From: Planctomycetota bacterium
GTDB taxonomy: Bacteria; Planctomycetota; Phycisphaerae; Phycisphaerales; SM1A02
DNA: 64,000 nucleotides
Direction: 5' to 3'
Assembly (NCBI GenBank): GCA_027618565.1
Contig: JAQCEQ010000003.1
Span: forward strand, 1 to 64,000
A program made the position numbers and the translations under genes. Every line of letters starts with the position of its first letter. The first letter of the stretch is position 1. Below the pieces are notes generated by a model. The model was not told the origin of the DNA and did not search any database. It worked only from the letters and a program-made list of their open reading frames with translations. This document shows, one piece after another, positions 8,932 through 18,357 of this stretch.

Positions 8932-10992
8932 CTAGGAGCGGCGTCGACCACGCCCGCGCGCTCGCGTGCGTGCGGCGGGGCCACTGCGCCCGGAATCCGT
9001 CGGATCCGCGCCCGCCTTCACCCGATCGATCTCGTCCCGCAGCCGCGCCGCCCGCTCAAACTCCAGCCGGTCGGCCGCGGCCAGCATCTCCTCGGTCAGC
9101 TGCCTGACCACCTCGTCACGGTCGAACTCAATCGCCTTGGCCTTGGCGTGCTCGCTCCCGCGGCCCGCAGCGATCTCGGACTCGATCCCCTTGCGAATCG
9201 CCTTCGTGATCGTCGTGGGGATGATGCCGTGCTCCGCGTTGTACGCCAGCTGCTTGGCGCGGCGACGCTCCACCTCCTGGATGGCATCAGCCATCTCTGG
9301 AGTGACCGTGTCGGCGTAGAGGATGCAGCGGCTGTTGGCATTGCGCGCCGCACGACCCATCGTCTGGATGAGCGACGAGCGGCTGCGCAGGAAGCCTTGC
9401 TTGTCGGCGTCCAAGATGGCGACCAGCGCCACCTCGGGGAGGTCCAGTCCCTCGCGGAGCAGGTTGACTCCCACCAGCACATCGAAGTCGCCTTCGCGCA
9501 GCGCCTTGAGGATCTCCAGCCGCTCCAGCGTCTCGATGTCGCTGTGCAGGTACTGCACTCGAACCCCGCTGCGCTTGAGGTACTCCGTCAATTCCTCGCA
9601 CAATCGCTTGGTGAGCGCGGTGACCAGCGTCCGTTCCTTGCGGGCAGTGACCGGACGGATCGATTCCAGCAGGTCGGCGATCTGCCCGCGGGCTGGCTTG
9701 AGGTCGATGGGGGGATCGACCAGCCCGGTGGGGCGGATCACCTGCTCTACGACGATGCCGCCGGACTGCTCCAGTTCCCATGTCGCCGGCGTGGCGCTCA
9801 CAAAGACTGCCTGCGGGACCAGCGTGGTCCACTCCTCGAACATGAGCGGTCGATTGTCCAGCGCGCTGGGGAGCCGGAAGCCGTGCTCGACCAGCGTCTG
9901 CTTCCGCGCACGGTCTCCGTGCTGCATGCCGCGAATCTGCGGCACCGTGACATGGCTCTCGTCCACGAACACCAGCCAGTCATTGGCCCTGTCCGGGTTG
10001 CGTGAACGGAAGTAATCCAGCAGGCATCCGGGGCGCGAACCGGGCGGCCGACCATCCATGTGCCTGGAGTAGTTTTCGATCCCCAGGCAGGAGCCGGTCT
10101 CGCGGAGCATCTCCAGGTCGTACCGGGTGCGACCCAGCAGGCGCTGCGCCTCCAGGAGCTTGCCCTCGCCATCCAGTTCCGTGGTGCGCAGCCGCAGTTC
10201 CTCCTGGATTCCCTCTAGCGCGGCCTTCATGCGTTCGGCGGGCATCATGTGGTGGACGGCGGGAAAGATGAAGGTGCGGTCGCAGGTCGCCAGCACCTCG
10301 CCGGTCAGGGGATCGAAGTGTTCGATGCGATCTACGTCGGTCCCGAAGAGGTCGATGCGCGTGGCGTGTTGCTCGTACGCCGGCCAGACCTCGATGCCAT
10401 CGCCGCGCACCCTGAAGTTGCCGCGCGAAGGATCCAGGTCGTTGCGTGTGTACTGCATCCCCGAGAGCGCCAGCAAGAATTCGCGACGGTTGAGCGGCCG
10501 CCCGCGCTCCACCATGAACGCGCGCGCCTTGTACTCGTCCGGCGAGCCCAAGCCGTAGATGCAGGAGACGCTGGCCACCACGATGACATCGTCGCGCGAG
10601 AGGATGCTGCTAGTGGCCGCCAGGCGCAATCGGTCCAGGTCGGCGTTGCGAGACGCGTCCTTCTCGATGTAGATGTCGCGCTGCGGGATGTAGGCCTCAG
10701 GCTGGAAGTAGTCGTAGTAGCTGACGAAGTAGCCGACGGCGTTGCGGGGGAAAAGTTCGCGAAGTTCCTCGAAGAGTTGCGCCGCCAGCGTCTTGTTGTG
10801 GCTGATGACCAGGGTCGGTCGCCCGATCTGCTGGATGACATTGGCCATCGTGAACGTCTTGCCGGTCCCGGTCGCACCCAGGAGCGTCTGCCACTTGGTC
10901 CCCGCACGGATGCCCTCGACCAGCTGGACAATCGCCGTGGGTTGGTCTCCCATCGGCGCAAAGGGGCTGACCAGCGTGAACGGGCTGGTCAT
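8932..10992 (-). CDS. uvrB: Excinuclease ABC subunit B
   Basis: 686 residues. The helicase-like damage-verification subunit of nucleotide excision repair. It begins [20 protein letters not shown], the family N-terminus, then Walker [16 protein letters not shown], the beta-hairpin tyrosines in [16 protein letters not shown], the DESH box in [12 protein letters not shown] and helicase motifs to QTMGRAARN. The UVR domain that contacts UvrC and UvrA is near the C-terminus ([17 protein letters not shown]). It ends in a basic tail rich in Arg. The ATG at 10992 overlaps the permease stop by four bases (ATGA), so the longer upstream reading is rejected. uvrC is not in the window. Confidence 0.98.
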   Translation of the reverse strand: MTSPFTLVSPFAPMGDQPTAIVQLVEGIRAGTKWQTLLGATGTGKTFTMANVIQQIGRPTLVISHNKTLAAQLFEELRELFPRNAVGYFVSYYDYFQPEAYIPQRDIYIEKDASRNADLDRLRLAATSSILSRDDVIVVASVSCIYGLGSPDEYKARAFMVERGRPLNRREFLLALSGMQYTRNDLDPSRGNFRVRGDGIEVWPAYEQHATRIDLFGTDVDRIEHFDPLTGEVLATCDRTFIFPAVHHMMPAERMKAALEGIQEELRLRTTELDGEGKLLEAQRLLGRTRYDLEMLRETGSCLGIENYSRHMDGRPPGSRPGCLLDYFRSRNPDRANDWLVFVDESHVTVPQIRGMQHGDRARKQTLVEHGFRLPSALDNRPLMFEEWTTLVPQAVFVSATPATWELEQSGGIVVEQVIRPTGLVDPPIDLKPARGQIADLLESIRPVTARKERTLVTALTKRLCEELTEYLKRSGVRVQYLHSDIETLERLEILKALREGDFDVLVGVNLLREGLDLPEVALVAILDADKQGFLRSRSSLIQTMGRAARNANSRCILYADTVTPEMADAIQEVERRRAKQLAYNAEHGIIPTTITKAIRKGIESEIAAGRGSEHAKAKAIEFDRDEVVRQLTEEMLAAADRLEFERAARLRDEIDRVKAGADPTDSGRSGPAARTRARGRGRRRS

Positions 10993-13622
10993 GACCCTCT
11001 TGCATCCTGGAGCAACTCGCGACTGGGGCGAGAAGCCGTGCGATGGCTCACGATGAGCGCGGTGACGGTACAGAGTGCCAACAGCGTCATCGCCGCGATG
11101 GCGATGCCACTCCACGGCATGGCCGTCACCAGCTCCAGACCGGCCAGGTCGCTGAAGAGCTGGCGCTCCGCCCAGGCCAGCTGGAGCCCCAGCGCCACGC
11201 CGGAGACCAGGGCTGTCAGCGCCACGGCCATTCCCTCTCCCACCGCCAATCGCGTGACCAGCGAGGGATGGCCGCCGATCGCGCGCAGGACGCCCCATTC
11301 CATCGCGCGTGCGTTGAGCCCCGCGGCGACGACGCTGGCAGTGCCCAGGGTGGCCAGCACGATCGCCATTTCTCCGATGCCGACAAAGATCGACATGATC
11401 GTCTCCCCCAGTTCCAGCACGAATCCCCGCAACTTGCGACCGGAGATGAAGAGCGTGCCCGGCGCCTGCGATTGCACCAGCGTCCCAAGTGCCACCTCAT
11501 CGGCATCCGTGAGACCCTCATCAAGGTTGACTTGCATGATGTAGGCCTCGCGGCTGCCAAACTGCCGCCCGACCTCGTCAAAATCAAGGAAGACGCAGCT
11601 CACCGCATGTTCGGAGTACACGCTTCGGATCCCGAAGAACTGCGTCGCCACATCAAGACCGGCGGCGCTGACCACACCCACGATCTCATAGGTCTTGGAT
11701 CGGCCCATCGGCCCAATGTCCACGGTGTCGCCCAGGTCCAGCCCACGGGAGGTCAGGAATTCCCGTGCCACCAGGATGCCTCGCCCCTCACGCAGCGGAG
11801 CCAGCGCCGACACTGGGTCTCCACGCTCCCACTCGATCCGGTTCAGCGCGAAGAACTCTTCCGGGGGAAATCCGATCGCCACCACATTGGGGGGCGAGAC
11901 ATCCGCGATCCCCAGCACATGCGACCCCGTCGTGCCGTCGGACTTTCGGTACCCCTGCACGCGCAGGGGGAGGTACCCAACGGGCACGGCGTCGCGAAGT
12001 GCCGGAATCGTTCGCAGTCGAGCTTGCTCTGCGGTGGAAAGTCCCGTGGTCTTGCAGATGAACGCATCGGCAAATCGAACGCGCTCCGCAAGGTTGTCCA
12101 GCATCGCTGGGCCGTTGGTCTGCGTGATGGTCAGCACGGCCACGCCCACCATCATCGCCCCCGCCGTCATGCCAAAGCGGTAGGGGCTGGCTCGCAGCGA
12201 CCCGAGGAGCAGCCCGCTCGGAAGTCTCAGCAAAACCTCGCTCGTGGCACCGACCGGCACGGCCAGCATCCACAACACCGGCACGGAGAGCAGGAACCAC
12301 GCCACGAAGATGAGCGGGAGACCGACAAACGCCCAGAGCCAGAATCGCCACGACTCTTCTTGTGCGGCCGCGAATGGCCCGATGGCGCACGCCACGAGTG
12401 CCACGCCGATCAAAGCGGTCAGCAAGAGCCCTCGCATCGAAGGTGCCTTGGAGCGCACGCGCATGGCCTCCAATGGAGGCACCGCAGCCGCGCGGACGGC
12501 GGGGTACGCCGCACCCATGAGCCCCGCTCCCACGCCACCACCGATCGCCAGGACCGGGCTCCACCACGGCACGATGAGCCCCAGCGGCAGCCAATGGGAG
12601 TAGTGCGATGCCACCCACCAGGCCAGTCCCAGTCCGAGCGGGACGCCAAGCGCTGCCCCTGCGGAACCGACGCAGAGTCCAATCGCCAACTGCCCACCCA
12701 CGACCTGCGCGCGCGATGCGCCCAGAGCGCGCACCACCGCGATCTCCCGCACCTGTTCCGCCATCGCACTCGTGAGCCCGGTCGCCACGATGAAGGCACA
12801 GCACAGAAACGCCATCACGCTCACGATCGACAGCGCAATCGTGAGGGCACGCCGGGGTCGATCCAGCCCCGAGATCATCGCCTCCGCCGGCTCGATGCGC
12901 AGCGATGCACCGACGCGCCCGCCGTTGGCAGCCAGCCACGCCGTTGGATCCACGTCGTCACGCAGCGTGAGGAGCACTTGCGTCACGCCCGGCTCCAAGT
13001 CTGCCGCGGTGATCAATCCCGCGCGCGACAGCCTGGCGATCGGTCGCTGAAGCGCACCGATCACCGGGCGCTCGTAGATGCCCACCACCTGGAGCGTGAG
13101 CGGCTCGCCGAATCGCTGGACTTCCAGGCGATCCCCGGCACTCACGCCAAGCAACTCGGCTGCCATGGGATCGAGGAGCACCTCATCGTCTGCGGTGGGC
13201 AGGCGCCCGGAACGCAGGTCAAATCGATTTGCATCACGAGCGGGATCCAGGTCTCGTCCACGCGCCTGCACCGTGACTCTGGGGAGTTCTTCCTCTCCCG
13301 GTGCCAGTTCGCGCAGCGGGGTTAGCAGGAGCGAGCCCTCAACGAGGCCGGCTGCCTCCGCGACACCCGCCCACCCCAATACATCCGCCACGAGCGCGTC
13401 GCCAAATGACTCGCCGGTCGTGTGCACGATCCGGACCTGCGCATCGCCTACCAATCGCTCCATGCGCCGCGTGATGTTGTCACGCAGCGTGGCCATGCCT
13501 GTCGAGAGTGCGGTCACCAGCGCACACGCCATCGCCACCGCGGTGGCGAGGAGCGCTGTGCGGCGGCGCCTACCCGCCAGTGCCTGCCGCGCGAAGAGCC
13601 AGCTTGCCGGGATCCATTCCAT
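10989..13622 (-). CDS. ABC transporter permease, large FtsX/MacB-type with duplicated core
   Basis: 877 residues. One N-terminal helix (LLATAVAMACALVTALS), a large extracytoplasmic MacB-PCD-like domain, three helices of an FtsX core (residues about 265-390), further helices near 400-460, a second periplasmic region and a second FtsX core at the C-terminus. This double layout resembles lipoprotein-exporting or macrolide-export permeases rather than sugar importers. It works with the ATPase gene just upstream, whose end overlaps this start by 53 nt. The ATG at 13622 (MEWIPASWLFARQAL) is preferred to a TTG at 13631. Substrate unknown; a Lol-like or peptide/lipid export role is inference from the family. 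Confidence 0.87.
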   Translation of the reverse strand: MEWIPASWLFARQALAGRRRRTALLATAVAMACALVTALSTGMATLRDNITRRMERLVGDAQVRIVHTTGESFGDALVADVLGWAGVAEAAGLVEGSLLLTPLRELAPGEEELPRVTVQARGRDLDPARDANRFDLRSGRLPTADDEVLLDPMAAELLGVSAGDRLEVQRFGEPLTLQVVGIYERPVIGALQRPIARLSRAGLITAADLEPGVTQVLLTLRDDVDPTAWLAANGGRVGASLRIEPAEAMISGLDRPRRALTIALSIVSVMAFLCCAFIVATGLTSAMAEQVREIAVVRALGASRAQVVGGQLAIGLCVGSAGAALGVPLGLGLAWWVASHYSHWLPLGLIVPWWSPVLAIGGGVGAGLMGAAYPAVRAAAVPPLEAMRVRSKAPSMRGLLLTALIGVALVACAIGPFAAAQEESWRFWLWAFVGLPLIFVAWFLLSVPVLWMLAVPVGATSEVLLRLPSGLLLGSLRASPYRFGMTAGAMMVGVAVLTITQTNGPAMLDNLAERVRFADAFICKTTGLSTAEQARLRTIPALRDAVPVGYLPLRVQGYRKSDGTTGSHVLGIADVSPPNVVAIGFPPEEFFALNRIEWERGDPVSALAPLREGRGILVAREFLTSRGLDLGDTVDIGPMGRSKTYEIVGVVSAAGLDVATQFFGIRSVYSEHAVSCVFLDFDEVGRQFGSREAYIMQVNLDEGLTDADEVALGTLVQSQAPGTLFISGRKLRGFVLELGETIMSIFVGIGEMAIVLATLGTASVVAAGLNARAMEWGVLRAIGGHPSLVTRLAVGEGMAVALTALVSGVALGLQLAWAERQLFSDLAGLELVTAMPWSGIAIAAMTLLALCTVTALIVSHRTASRPSRELLQDARGS

Positions 13623-14379
13623 GGGAGTCAAAGGTGTCGGCGACCACGCCGTCGCGGAGGACGGTGGTGGTCTCGCAGTGTGCGGCCGCCTCAGGCTCGT
13701 GCGTCACCATCAGCACGAGGAGCCTCCGTTCGCGGGCCGTCTGGTCAAGGATCGACCACAGCCGCCGTGCATTGGCGGTGTCCAGGTTCCCGGTGGGCTC
13801 GTCCGCGAAGAGCACCGCTGGTTCCAAGAGGAGCGCTCGCGCGATGGCGACTCGCTGCTGCTCGCCACCGGAGAGTGCCTCGGGCCGATGGTCGGCCCGG
13901 TCGCTGACGCCCAGCTCCGCCAGCAACTGCGCTGCCCGCGCCACCAACCCGTCCCGTGGTCGACCATCCAGCACCCCCGGCAGCACGACATTGTCGAGCG
14001 CCGTCAGCGTGGGGAGGAGGTTGAACTGCTGGAACACGACGCCAATGGCACGACGCCGGAAGAGCGTCAGGGCGCCTTCGTTCATGCCATCCACGCGTTG
14101 TCCCGCGACAGAGACGTACCCGCCATCGCATCGATCCAACCCCGCGAGGACATGCAGGAGCGTGCTCTTGCCGCTGCCGGAGGGTCCCATCACCGCATGG
14201 AACCCGACGGGGGGGAAGGTCACCGAGACGCCGCGCAGCGCCTCGACCGTGCGCGCCCCCGTGCGAAAGGATTTCTGGACATCGCGTGCGACAATGCCGC
14301 CGGGAATCACGGGCGTCGCGACTCCTGCACCACGGGAAGCAGCGCCGGCCAGTGGCTCAGTGGACAGGATGGCGTCCAT
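13570..14379 (-). CDS. ABC transporter ATP-binding protein, LolD/MacB class
   Basis: 269 residues. Walker A is [19 protein letters not shown]-loop VVFQQFNLLPTLTALDNV, signature LSGGEQQRVAIARALL, Walker B VLFADEPTGNLD and H-loop THEPEAA. The DEPTGNLD and LPTLTALDNV stretches are typical of the LolD/MacB/FtsE family that pairs with FtsX-fold permeases. It has an N-terminal extension of about 28 residues before the domain. Its 5' end overlaps the end of gcvH by 23 nt and its 3' end overlaps the permease, so the three are probably translated from one message. It energises the permease at 10989-13622. Confidence 0.93.
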   Translation of the reverse strand: MDAILSTEPLAGAASRGAGVATPVIPGGIVARDVQKSFRTGARTVEALRGVSVTFPPVGFHAVMGPSGSGKSTLLHVLAGLDRCDGGYVSVAGQRVDGMNEGALTLFRRRAIGVVFQQFNLLPTLTALDNVVLPGVLDGRPRDGLVARAAQLLAELGVSDRADHRPEALSGGEQQRVAIARALLLEPAVLFADEPTGNLDTANARRLWSILDQTARERRLLVLMVTHEPEAAAHCETTTVLRDGVVADTFDSHGMDPGKLALRAAGTGG

Positions 14380-14740
14380 CGTAGGTCGCTCGGTCCATCA
14401 GTCCCGCCAGTGTCGAGAGATCGGATACGCGGATCTTCACCAGCCAACCGCCGCCAAGCGGATCGGAGTTCACCAGGGATGGATCGGCAATCACTCCCTC
14501 GTTGACGGCCTCGATCGTTCCCGCCACGGCAGAGTACACGTCGCTGGTCGTCTTGACCGACTCGACTTCGCCGACGGAATCGCCGACCTTGACGGCTGTC
14601 CCGACCGGCTTGGTCTCGACGAACGTGACATCGGTGAGTTCATTGGCGGCGAATTGCGTGATGCCGACGGCGACCAGATCTCCCTCGGCTCGAAACCACT
14701 CGTGCGAATCGGTGAATCGGCAGGAGGCTGTGGTGCTCAT
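14357..14740 (-). CDS. gcvH: Glycine cleavage system H protein
   Basis: 127 residues of the lipoyl-carrier H protein. It shuttles the methylamine group of glycine between the P, T and L proteins. The family start is clear (FTDSHEWFRAEGDLVAVGIT), and the lipoylated lysine sits in VGEVESVKTTSDVYSAV. The C-terminal part GGGWLVKIRVSD is also typical. It heads the minus-strand run that continues through the ABC exporter into uvrB and uvrA. gcvT and gcvP are not nearby. The short gap of 59 nt to the divergent TIM-barrel gene must hold promoters for both directions. Confidence 0.96.
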   Translation of the reverse strand: MSTTASCRFTDSHEWFRAEGDLVAVGITQFAANELTDVTFVETKPVGTAVKVGDSVGEVESVKTTSDVYSAVAGTIEAVNEGVIADPSLVNSDPLGGGWLVKIRVSDLSTLAGLMDRATYDGRHPVH

Positions 14741-14799
14741 GGTGTTTGGTGGAAGGTGGATCGTACCGATGGCAACCTGACGCTGCTATCCTCAGTCCA

Positions 14800-15654
14800 A
14801 TGGCCGCGGCGGCTCCGATCCTCCTAACCCTGTGTGCCGGCGCGCTCGTCGGCCATCTGCCGGTGAGGGGGCGGACGGCGCTCGGGTTGCCGGATGTCCC
14901 TGCGTATGCGGCGGAGTTTCTCGGGTATCGCGGGCTCAACGCTCCGACCTCACTCCTGAGGGGCCTCACCGAGGCGCAGTTGCGGCATCTGGCGCATCGC
15001 GCCGACCAGGCCGGCTGCCCATTCCTGGCCATCGTGGATGACAGCCCGATGCTCTTCTCCGGGGATTCCATCGACGGCAGCGCTGAGCGATTGGAACGCC
15101 TCCTGCTGGCGGCCCGCGCGCTTGGTGCCGCGCAGGTGGGGATTCGGATCCCTTGCGAGGGTGACGACACGGAGGTCTCGCGCATCGCCCGCTCGGTCCG
15201 CGAAACGCTCGAGTCGGTCGCGAGGCACGAGGTGATGCTGCTCCTGCGACCCTGCGCTCCCGGCTTGGCCGATACCGAACGATTCACCGCCTTCATCCAG
15301 CGCATCGGTGGATTCCGGATCGGCGGAATGGCCTCGTCGGACCTCCTTCAGGGCCCCGACGAGCTGGCTTCGCTGCGTCGGCTCGCGCCGTACTCCGGTT
15401 GCGTCCGACTCCTCCCGCCCCTCAGGCGAGGGAAGCCCGATCGCCCCTACATCCAGTCCTTCATGGTGGCGCTTGGCGCGGTCGGCTACCAAAGTTCACT
15501 GTGCGTCACGGTTCCGGCCGGCAAGGACGCCGCGAAGGTCCTTGAGGCCACCGGTGCACTCATTCGGGGATGCCTCGAGCCTGCCGCACGGCACATTGGC
15601 GTGGGCGCCGCCGGGGGCGTGGAGGCGGATGCCGACGCTCCGGCCGAGGCGTGA
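14800..15654 (+). CDS. Putative TIM-barrel protein (sugar phosphate isomerase/epimerase-like)
   Basis: 284 residues. The alternation of short hydrophobic strands and helices (CPFLAIVDDSPMLF, AAQVGIRIPCEG, HEVMLLLRPCAP, FRIGGMASSDLL, SGCVRLLPPL) suggests a xylose-isomerase-like TIM barrel. The usual metal-binding Glu/His/Asp ligands of active isomerases are not obvious, so enzymatic function is uncertain. The ATG at 14800 begins a hydrophobic strand (MAAAAPILLTLCAGALVG), and the upstream in-frame ATG at 14746 adds 18 residues with no pattern. It ends with a GTGA overlap with cmk, heading the cmk-plsC-CCA group. I do not recognise a specific family. Confidence 0.7.
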   Translation: MAAAAPILLTLCAGALVGHLPVRGRTALGLPDVPAYAAEFLGYRGLNAPTSLLRGLTEAQLRHLAHRADQAGCPFLAIVDDSPMLFSGDSIDGSAERLERLLLAARALGAAQVGIRIPCEGDDTEVSRIARSVRETLESVARHEVMLLLRPCAPGLADTERFTAFIQRIGGFRIGGMASSDLLQGPDELASLRRLAPYSGCVRLLPPLRRGKPDRPYIQSFMVALGAVGYQSSLCVTVPAGKDAAKVLEATGALIRGCLEPAARHIGVGAAGGVEADADAPAEA

Positions 15655-16334
15655 GCACTCGATGCATCATCGCGATCGATGGCCCGGCGGGGAGCGGGAA
15701 GAGCACCGTGGCACGGGCCTTGGCCACGCGGCTCCGGTTCGCGTTCCTGGACACGGGTGCGATGTACCGGGCGGCCGCCGTGGCCGTACTGGAATCCGGG
15801 GGCGATGTCGCTGACGCCGTGGCGTGCGCGGGCATCGTCAAGCGGCACACCATTTCCCTCGACCCGGATGCGTTCCCTCCCCGGATCCTCCTGGACGGGC
15901 GCGATGTTGGCATCCGCATCCGGGACCCCGATGTCAGCGCCGCAAGCAGCCCCGTGAGCGCGTCGCCCGAGGTCCGCGCGATCCTGGTCCAGGCGCAGCG
16001 CGCCTTCGCGATCGATCATCCGTTGCTGGTGACGGAGGGTCGAGACCAGAGTTCCGTCGTCTTCCCCGACGCGGAGGTGAAGGTGTTCTTGGTGGCGCGA
16101 CTCGAGGTCCGGGCCGCCCGAAGGGCAGCCGAGCTGCGATCGAAGGGAGTGCCTGCCGATGAGGCAGAGGTCCTGCATGCGATCCAGGAGCGCGACCTCC
16201 GGGACAGCACTCGCACCACCAGCCCGCTGCGAGAGGTCTCGGGATCGTTGCGTGTGGACAGTTCGGAACTCAGCGTCGAGCAAGTGATCTCGCTTATCGA
16301 GGCGCACCTGCCGGTCGGTGCCGCACGGCCATGA
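15651..16334 (+). CDS. cmk: Cytidylate kinase
   Basis: 227 residues. Phosphorylates CMP and dCMP with ATP. P-loop IAIDGPAGSGKSTVARALA and the following FLDTGAMYRA segment are diagnostic, and the later DGRDVGIRIRDPDVSAASSPVSA block is the CMP-binding stretch, followed by EGRDQSSVVFPDAEVKVFL. The typical family motif is EGRDIGTVVFPDA; here QSS replaces IGT, a mild divergence. The start is a GTG at 15651 overlapping the preceding stop (GTGA). A longer in-frame reading from 15570 encodes an Arg/Gly-rich shadow and is rejected. It is coupled to plsC downstream by ATGA. Confidence 0.95.
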   Translation: MSTRCIIAIDGPAGSGKSTVARALATRLRFAFLDTGAMYRAAAVAVLESGGDVADAVACAGIVKRHTISLDPDAFPPRILLDGRDVGIRIRDPDVSAASSPVSASPEVRAILVQAQRAFAIDHPLLVTEGRDQSSVVFPDAEVKVFLVARLEVRAARRAAELRSKGVPADEAEVLHAIQERDLRDSTRTTSPLREVSGSLRVDSSELSVEQVISLIEAHLPVGAARP

Positions 16335-17032
16335 CCCGCTACGCCGTGCTTCACGAGCGCGCACCGGGCCGCCCGCTTGCCCAGCTCTGGTGGTACGAGA
16401 CCGCGCGCCGGCTCTGCGGGGTTGCCGGGGCGATGGGTTTCGGGCTTCGCGTGCGCGGTGCCTCCAATATCCCGCTCCAAGGCCCGGTCGTCTTTGTCAG
16501 CAATCACCAGTCATTTCTGGATCCGATGCTGTGCGGAGTCGCCACGGGCGCCAGACCCAGTCGACCCATGGCTCGCGAATCCCTCTTCTCTTTCTGGCCA
16601 ATGGGAGTGTTGCTGAAGACCTTGGGAATCGTTCCCGTGAACATGGATGGCGGCGCAACGGCTGCGCTCCGGATCGCGATCGAAGAACTTCGCGCCGGGC
16701 GCTCGGTCACTCTTTTTTCCGAGGGAACCCGCTCCTCCGACGGCGAGCTGACGGAGTTCCGGTCGGGACTGGCGCTCCTCGTTCGCCTGACCGGCGCGCC
16801 AATCGTTCCGATGGCCATTGACGGTGCATTCGATGCCTGGCCGCGGCATCGCCTACTCCCACGCCTCACTGGACCCATCTGCGTCGAGATCGGCACCGTG
16901 ATCCGCCCGGAGGCATTGGTCGATGAAGCTCCGCACCACGGCAAGATTGTCGCCATCGTCCGGGACCGCGTGGCGGCGTTGATCACACGCGCACGCGCGC
17001 GCAGGGCGTTTCTGATGGGGGAGCCGACATGA
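16331..17032 (+). CDS. plsC: 1-acyl-sn-glycerol-3-phosphate acyltransferase
   Basis: 233 residues of the LPLAT acyltransferase family, which adds the second acyl chain to lysophosphatidic acid at the inner membrane. The catalytic HxxxxD motif is NHQSFLDPML, the substrate-binding block FSEGTRSSDGELTEFRSG (usually FPEGTRS) follows about 90 residues later, and GAPIVPMAIDGAF matches the third block. The ATG at 16331 overlaps the cmk stop, and the stop overlaps the next start, so translation is coupled. The cmk-plsC neighbourhood recurs in other bacteria. Together with gpsA it covers two phospholipid steps. Confidence 0.93.
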   Translation: MTRYAVLHERAPGRPLAQLWWYETARRLCGVAGAMGFGLRVRGASNIPLQGPVVFVSNHQSFLDPMLCGVATGARPSRPMARESLFSFWPMGVLLKTLGIVPVNMDGGATAALRIAIEELRAGRSVTLFSEGTRSSDGELTEFRSGLALLVRLTGAPIVPMAIDGAFDAWPRHRLLPRLTGPICVEIGTVIRPEALVDEAPHHGKIVAIVRDRVAALITRARARRAFLMGEPT

Positions 17033-18270
17033 GCGAGGGTTGCCCCGCCGAACCGGCGCTCTCCGCGCGGGAGGCCGCCATTCAGGTGGCCCGCCGACTG
17101 CACGAGGCCGGCCATGTCGCCTACTTCGCGGGCGGGTGCGTGCGCGACGCGCTTCTGGAGCTGGATCCGCAGGACTTCGATGTGGCCACCGATGCTCGTC
17201 CCGAGACCGTGCAGCAGCTTTTCCGCAGCGCGCGCCTGGTGGGCGAAGCATTCGGCGTCGTGCTGGTTCGATGCGGCGGGCGCACGATCGAGGTGGCGAC
17301 CTTCCGCAGCGACGGGCCGTACCACGATGGACGTCGGCCGCAGATGGTCCACTTCTCCTCACCCCAGGAAGACGCTCAGCGACGCGACTTCACGGTGAAC
17401 GGGCTCTTTCAGGATCCATCGAGCGGCGAGGTCATCGACTTTGTCGGCGGCCGCGACGACCTGTCTCGCGGCGTGATCCGGGCCATCGGGAGTGCCGACG
17501 ACCGCATCGCCGAGGATCGACTTCGGACCATTCGTGCGGTTCGATTCTCAGCGCGGCTTGGGTTCACGATCGATGGCGCCACGATGGAGGCGATCCGCGC
17601 TGCGGCGCCGGGACTGCAAGCCGTCAGCCGCGAACGCATCGGCATCGAACTGAGGAAGATGCTGGCGCACCCCACGCGCGGCCGGGCTTGCCAGTTGCTG
17701 GAAGAGGCTCTCTTGGATGGGCCCACGCTCGCGGAACCTTGTGTGGTCTCGGGCGCACCGTCAGTGGGGCGACTCGCGCCCGATGCGGACTGGGTGACCG
17801 CACTTGCGGCATGGCGGGCAGATCGCCGATCAAGCGGAGGTGAGGCGGGTACCGGCGACGCGGCTGCCGCGCTCGTCCTGAGCACCGCCGAACGCCAACT
17901 CCTTGAGGGCTGTGAGCAGTGTCTGGCCATGCTTCCCGGCTGGCTCGGTGGTTCGATCGCCGCGCGCATGAGACAGGCCGCCTCGCGGGGTTTCCTCCAG
18001 GCGCTGGAGATTGCGCGAGCCCAGTGCGCGCCCGGCGCAGCCAGTTGGCGATCGGAGTTGGAGGCGCTGGCTGCGCGCCCGGGCGGACTCACGCCACCGT
18101 CCTTGGTGACCGGCGACGATCTCACCGCGCGGGGACTCAAGCCCGGCCCGGCGTTCAAGGTGATCCTCGACGCTGCCTACGACCGACAGCTGGAGGGTGG
18201 ATTCGTCGACCGTGACAGCGCGCTCGCCGCGCTTGAAGAGCAACTCCGCACCGGCGCCACTCGTCCCTAG
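17029..18270 (+). CDS. CCA tRNA nucleotidyltransferase / poly(A) polymerase family protein (class II)
   Basis: 413 residues. The nucleotidyltransferase head carries the flexible loop motif FAGGCVRDALLELDPQDFDVATDA with the catalytic Asp pair in DFD (quoted in full only by position, residues about 34-55), then RRDFTVNGLFQDP and the AEDRLRTIRAVRFSARLGF block. These are shared by CCA-adding enzymes and bacterial poly(A) polymerases, which cannot be told apart by eye. It either repairs tRNA 3' ends or adenylates RNA. The C-terminal half is helical and less conserved. It ends the TIM-barrel-cmk-plsC operon with an ATGA overlap at its start. Confidence 0.92.
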   Translation: MSEGCPAEPALSAREAAIQVARRLHEAGHVAYFAGGCVRDALLELDPQDFDVATDARPETVQQLFRSARLVGEAFGVVLVRCGGRTIEVATFRSDGPYHDGRRPQMVHFSSPQEDAQRRDFTVNGLFQDPSSGEVIDFVGGRDDLSRGVIRAIGSADDRIAEDRLRTIRAVRFSARLGFTIDGATMEAIRAAAPGLQAVSRERIGIELRKMLAHPTRGRACQLLEEALLDGPTLAEPCVVSGAPSVGRLAPDADWVTALAAWRADRRSSGGEAGTGDAAAALVLSTAERQLLEGCEQCLAMLPGWLGGSIAARMRQAASRGFLQALEIARAQCAPGAASWRSELEALAARPGGLTPPSLVTGDDLTARGLKPGPAFKVILDAAYDRQLEGGFVDRDSALAALEEQLRTGATRP

Positions 18271-18357
18271 GATGGTTCATGGGCCTTGCGGGGGTCAGGG
18301 AGGTTCCACCCCAACCAACGGCTCTGGCCACCGTCCGGGAGCGGTCGAGCGCGCGGC

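Noticed and set aside
11043-13325. Plus-strand ORF of 760 codons opposite the ABC permease
   Set aside because: His/Arg/Gln-rich antisense shadow of a clear permease.
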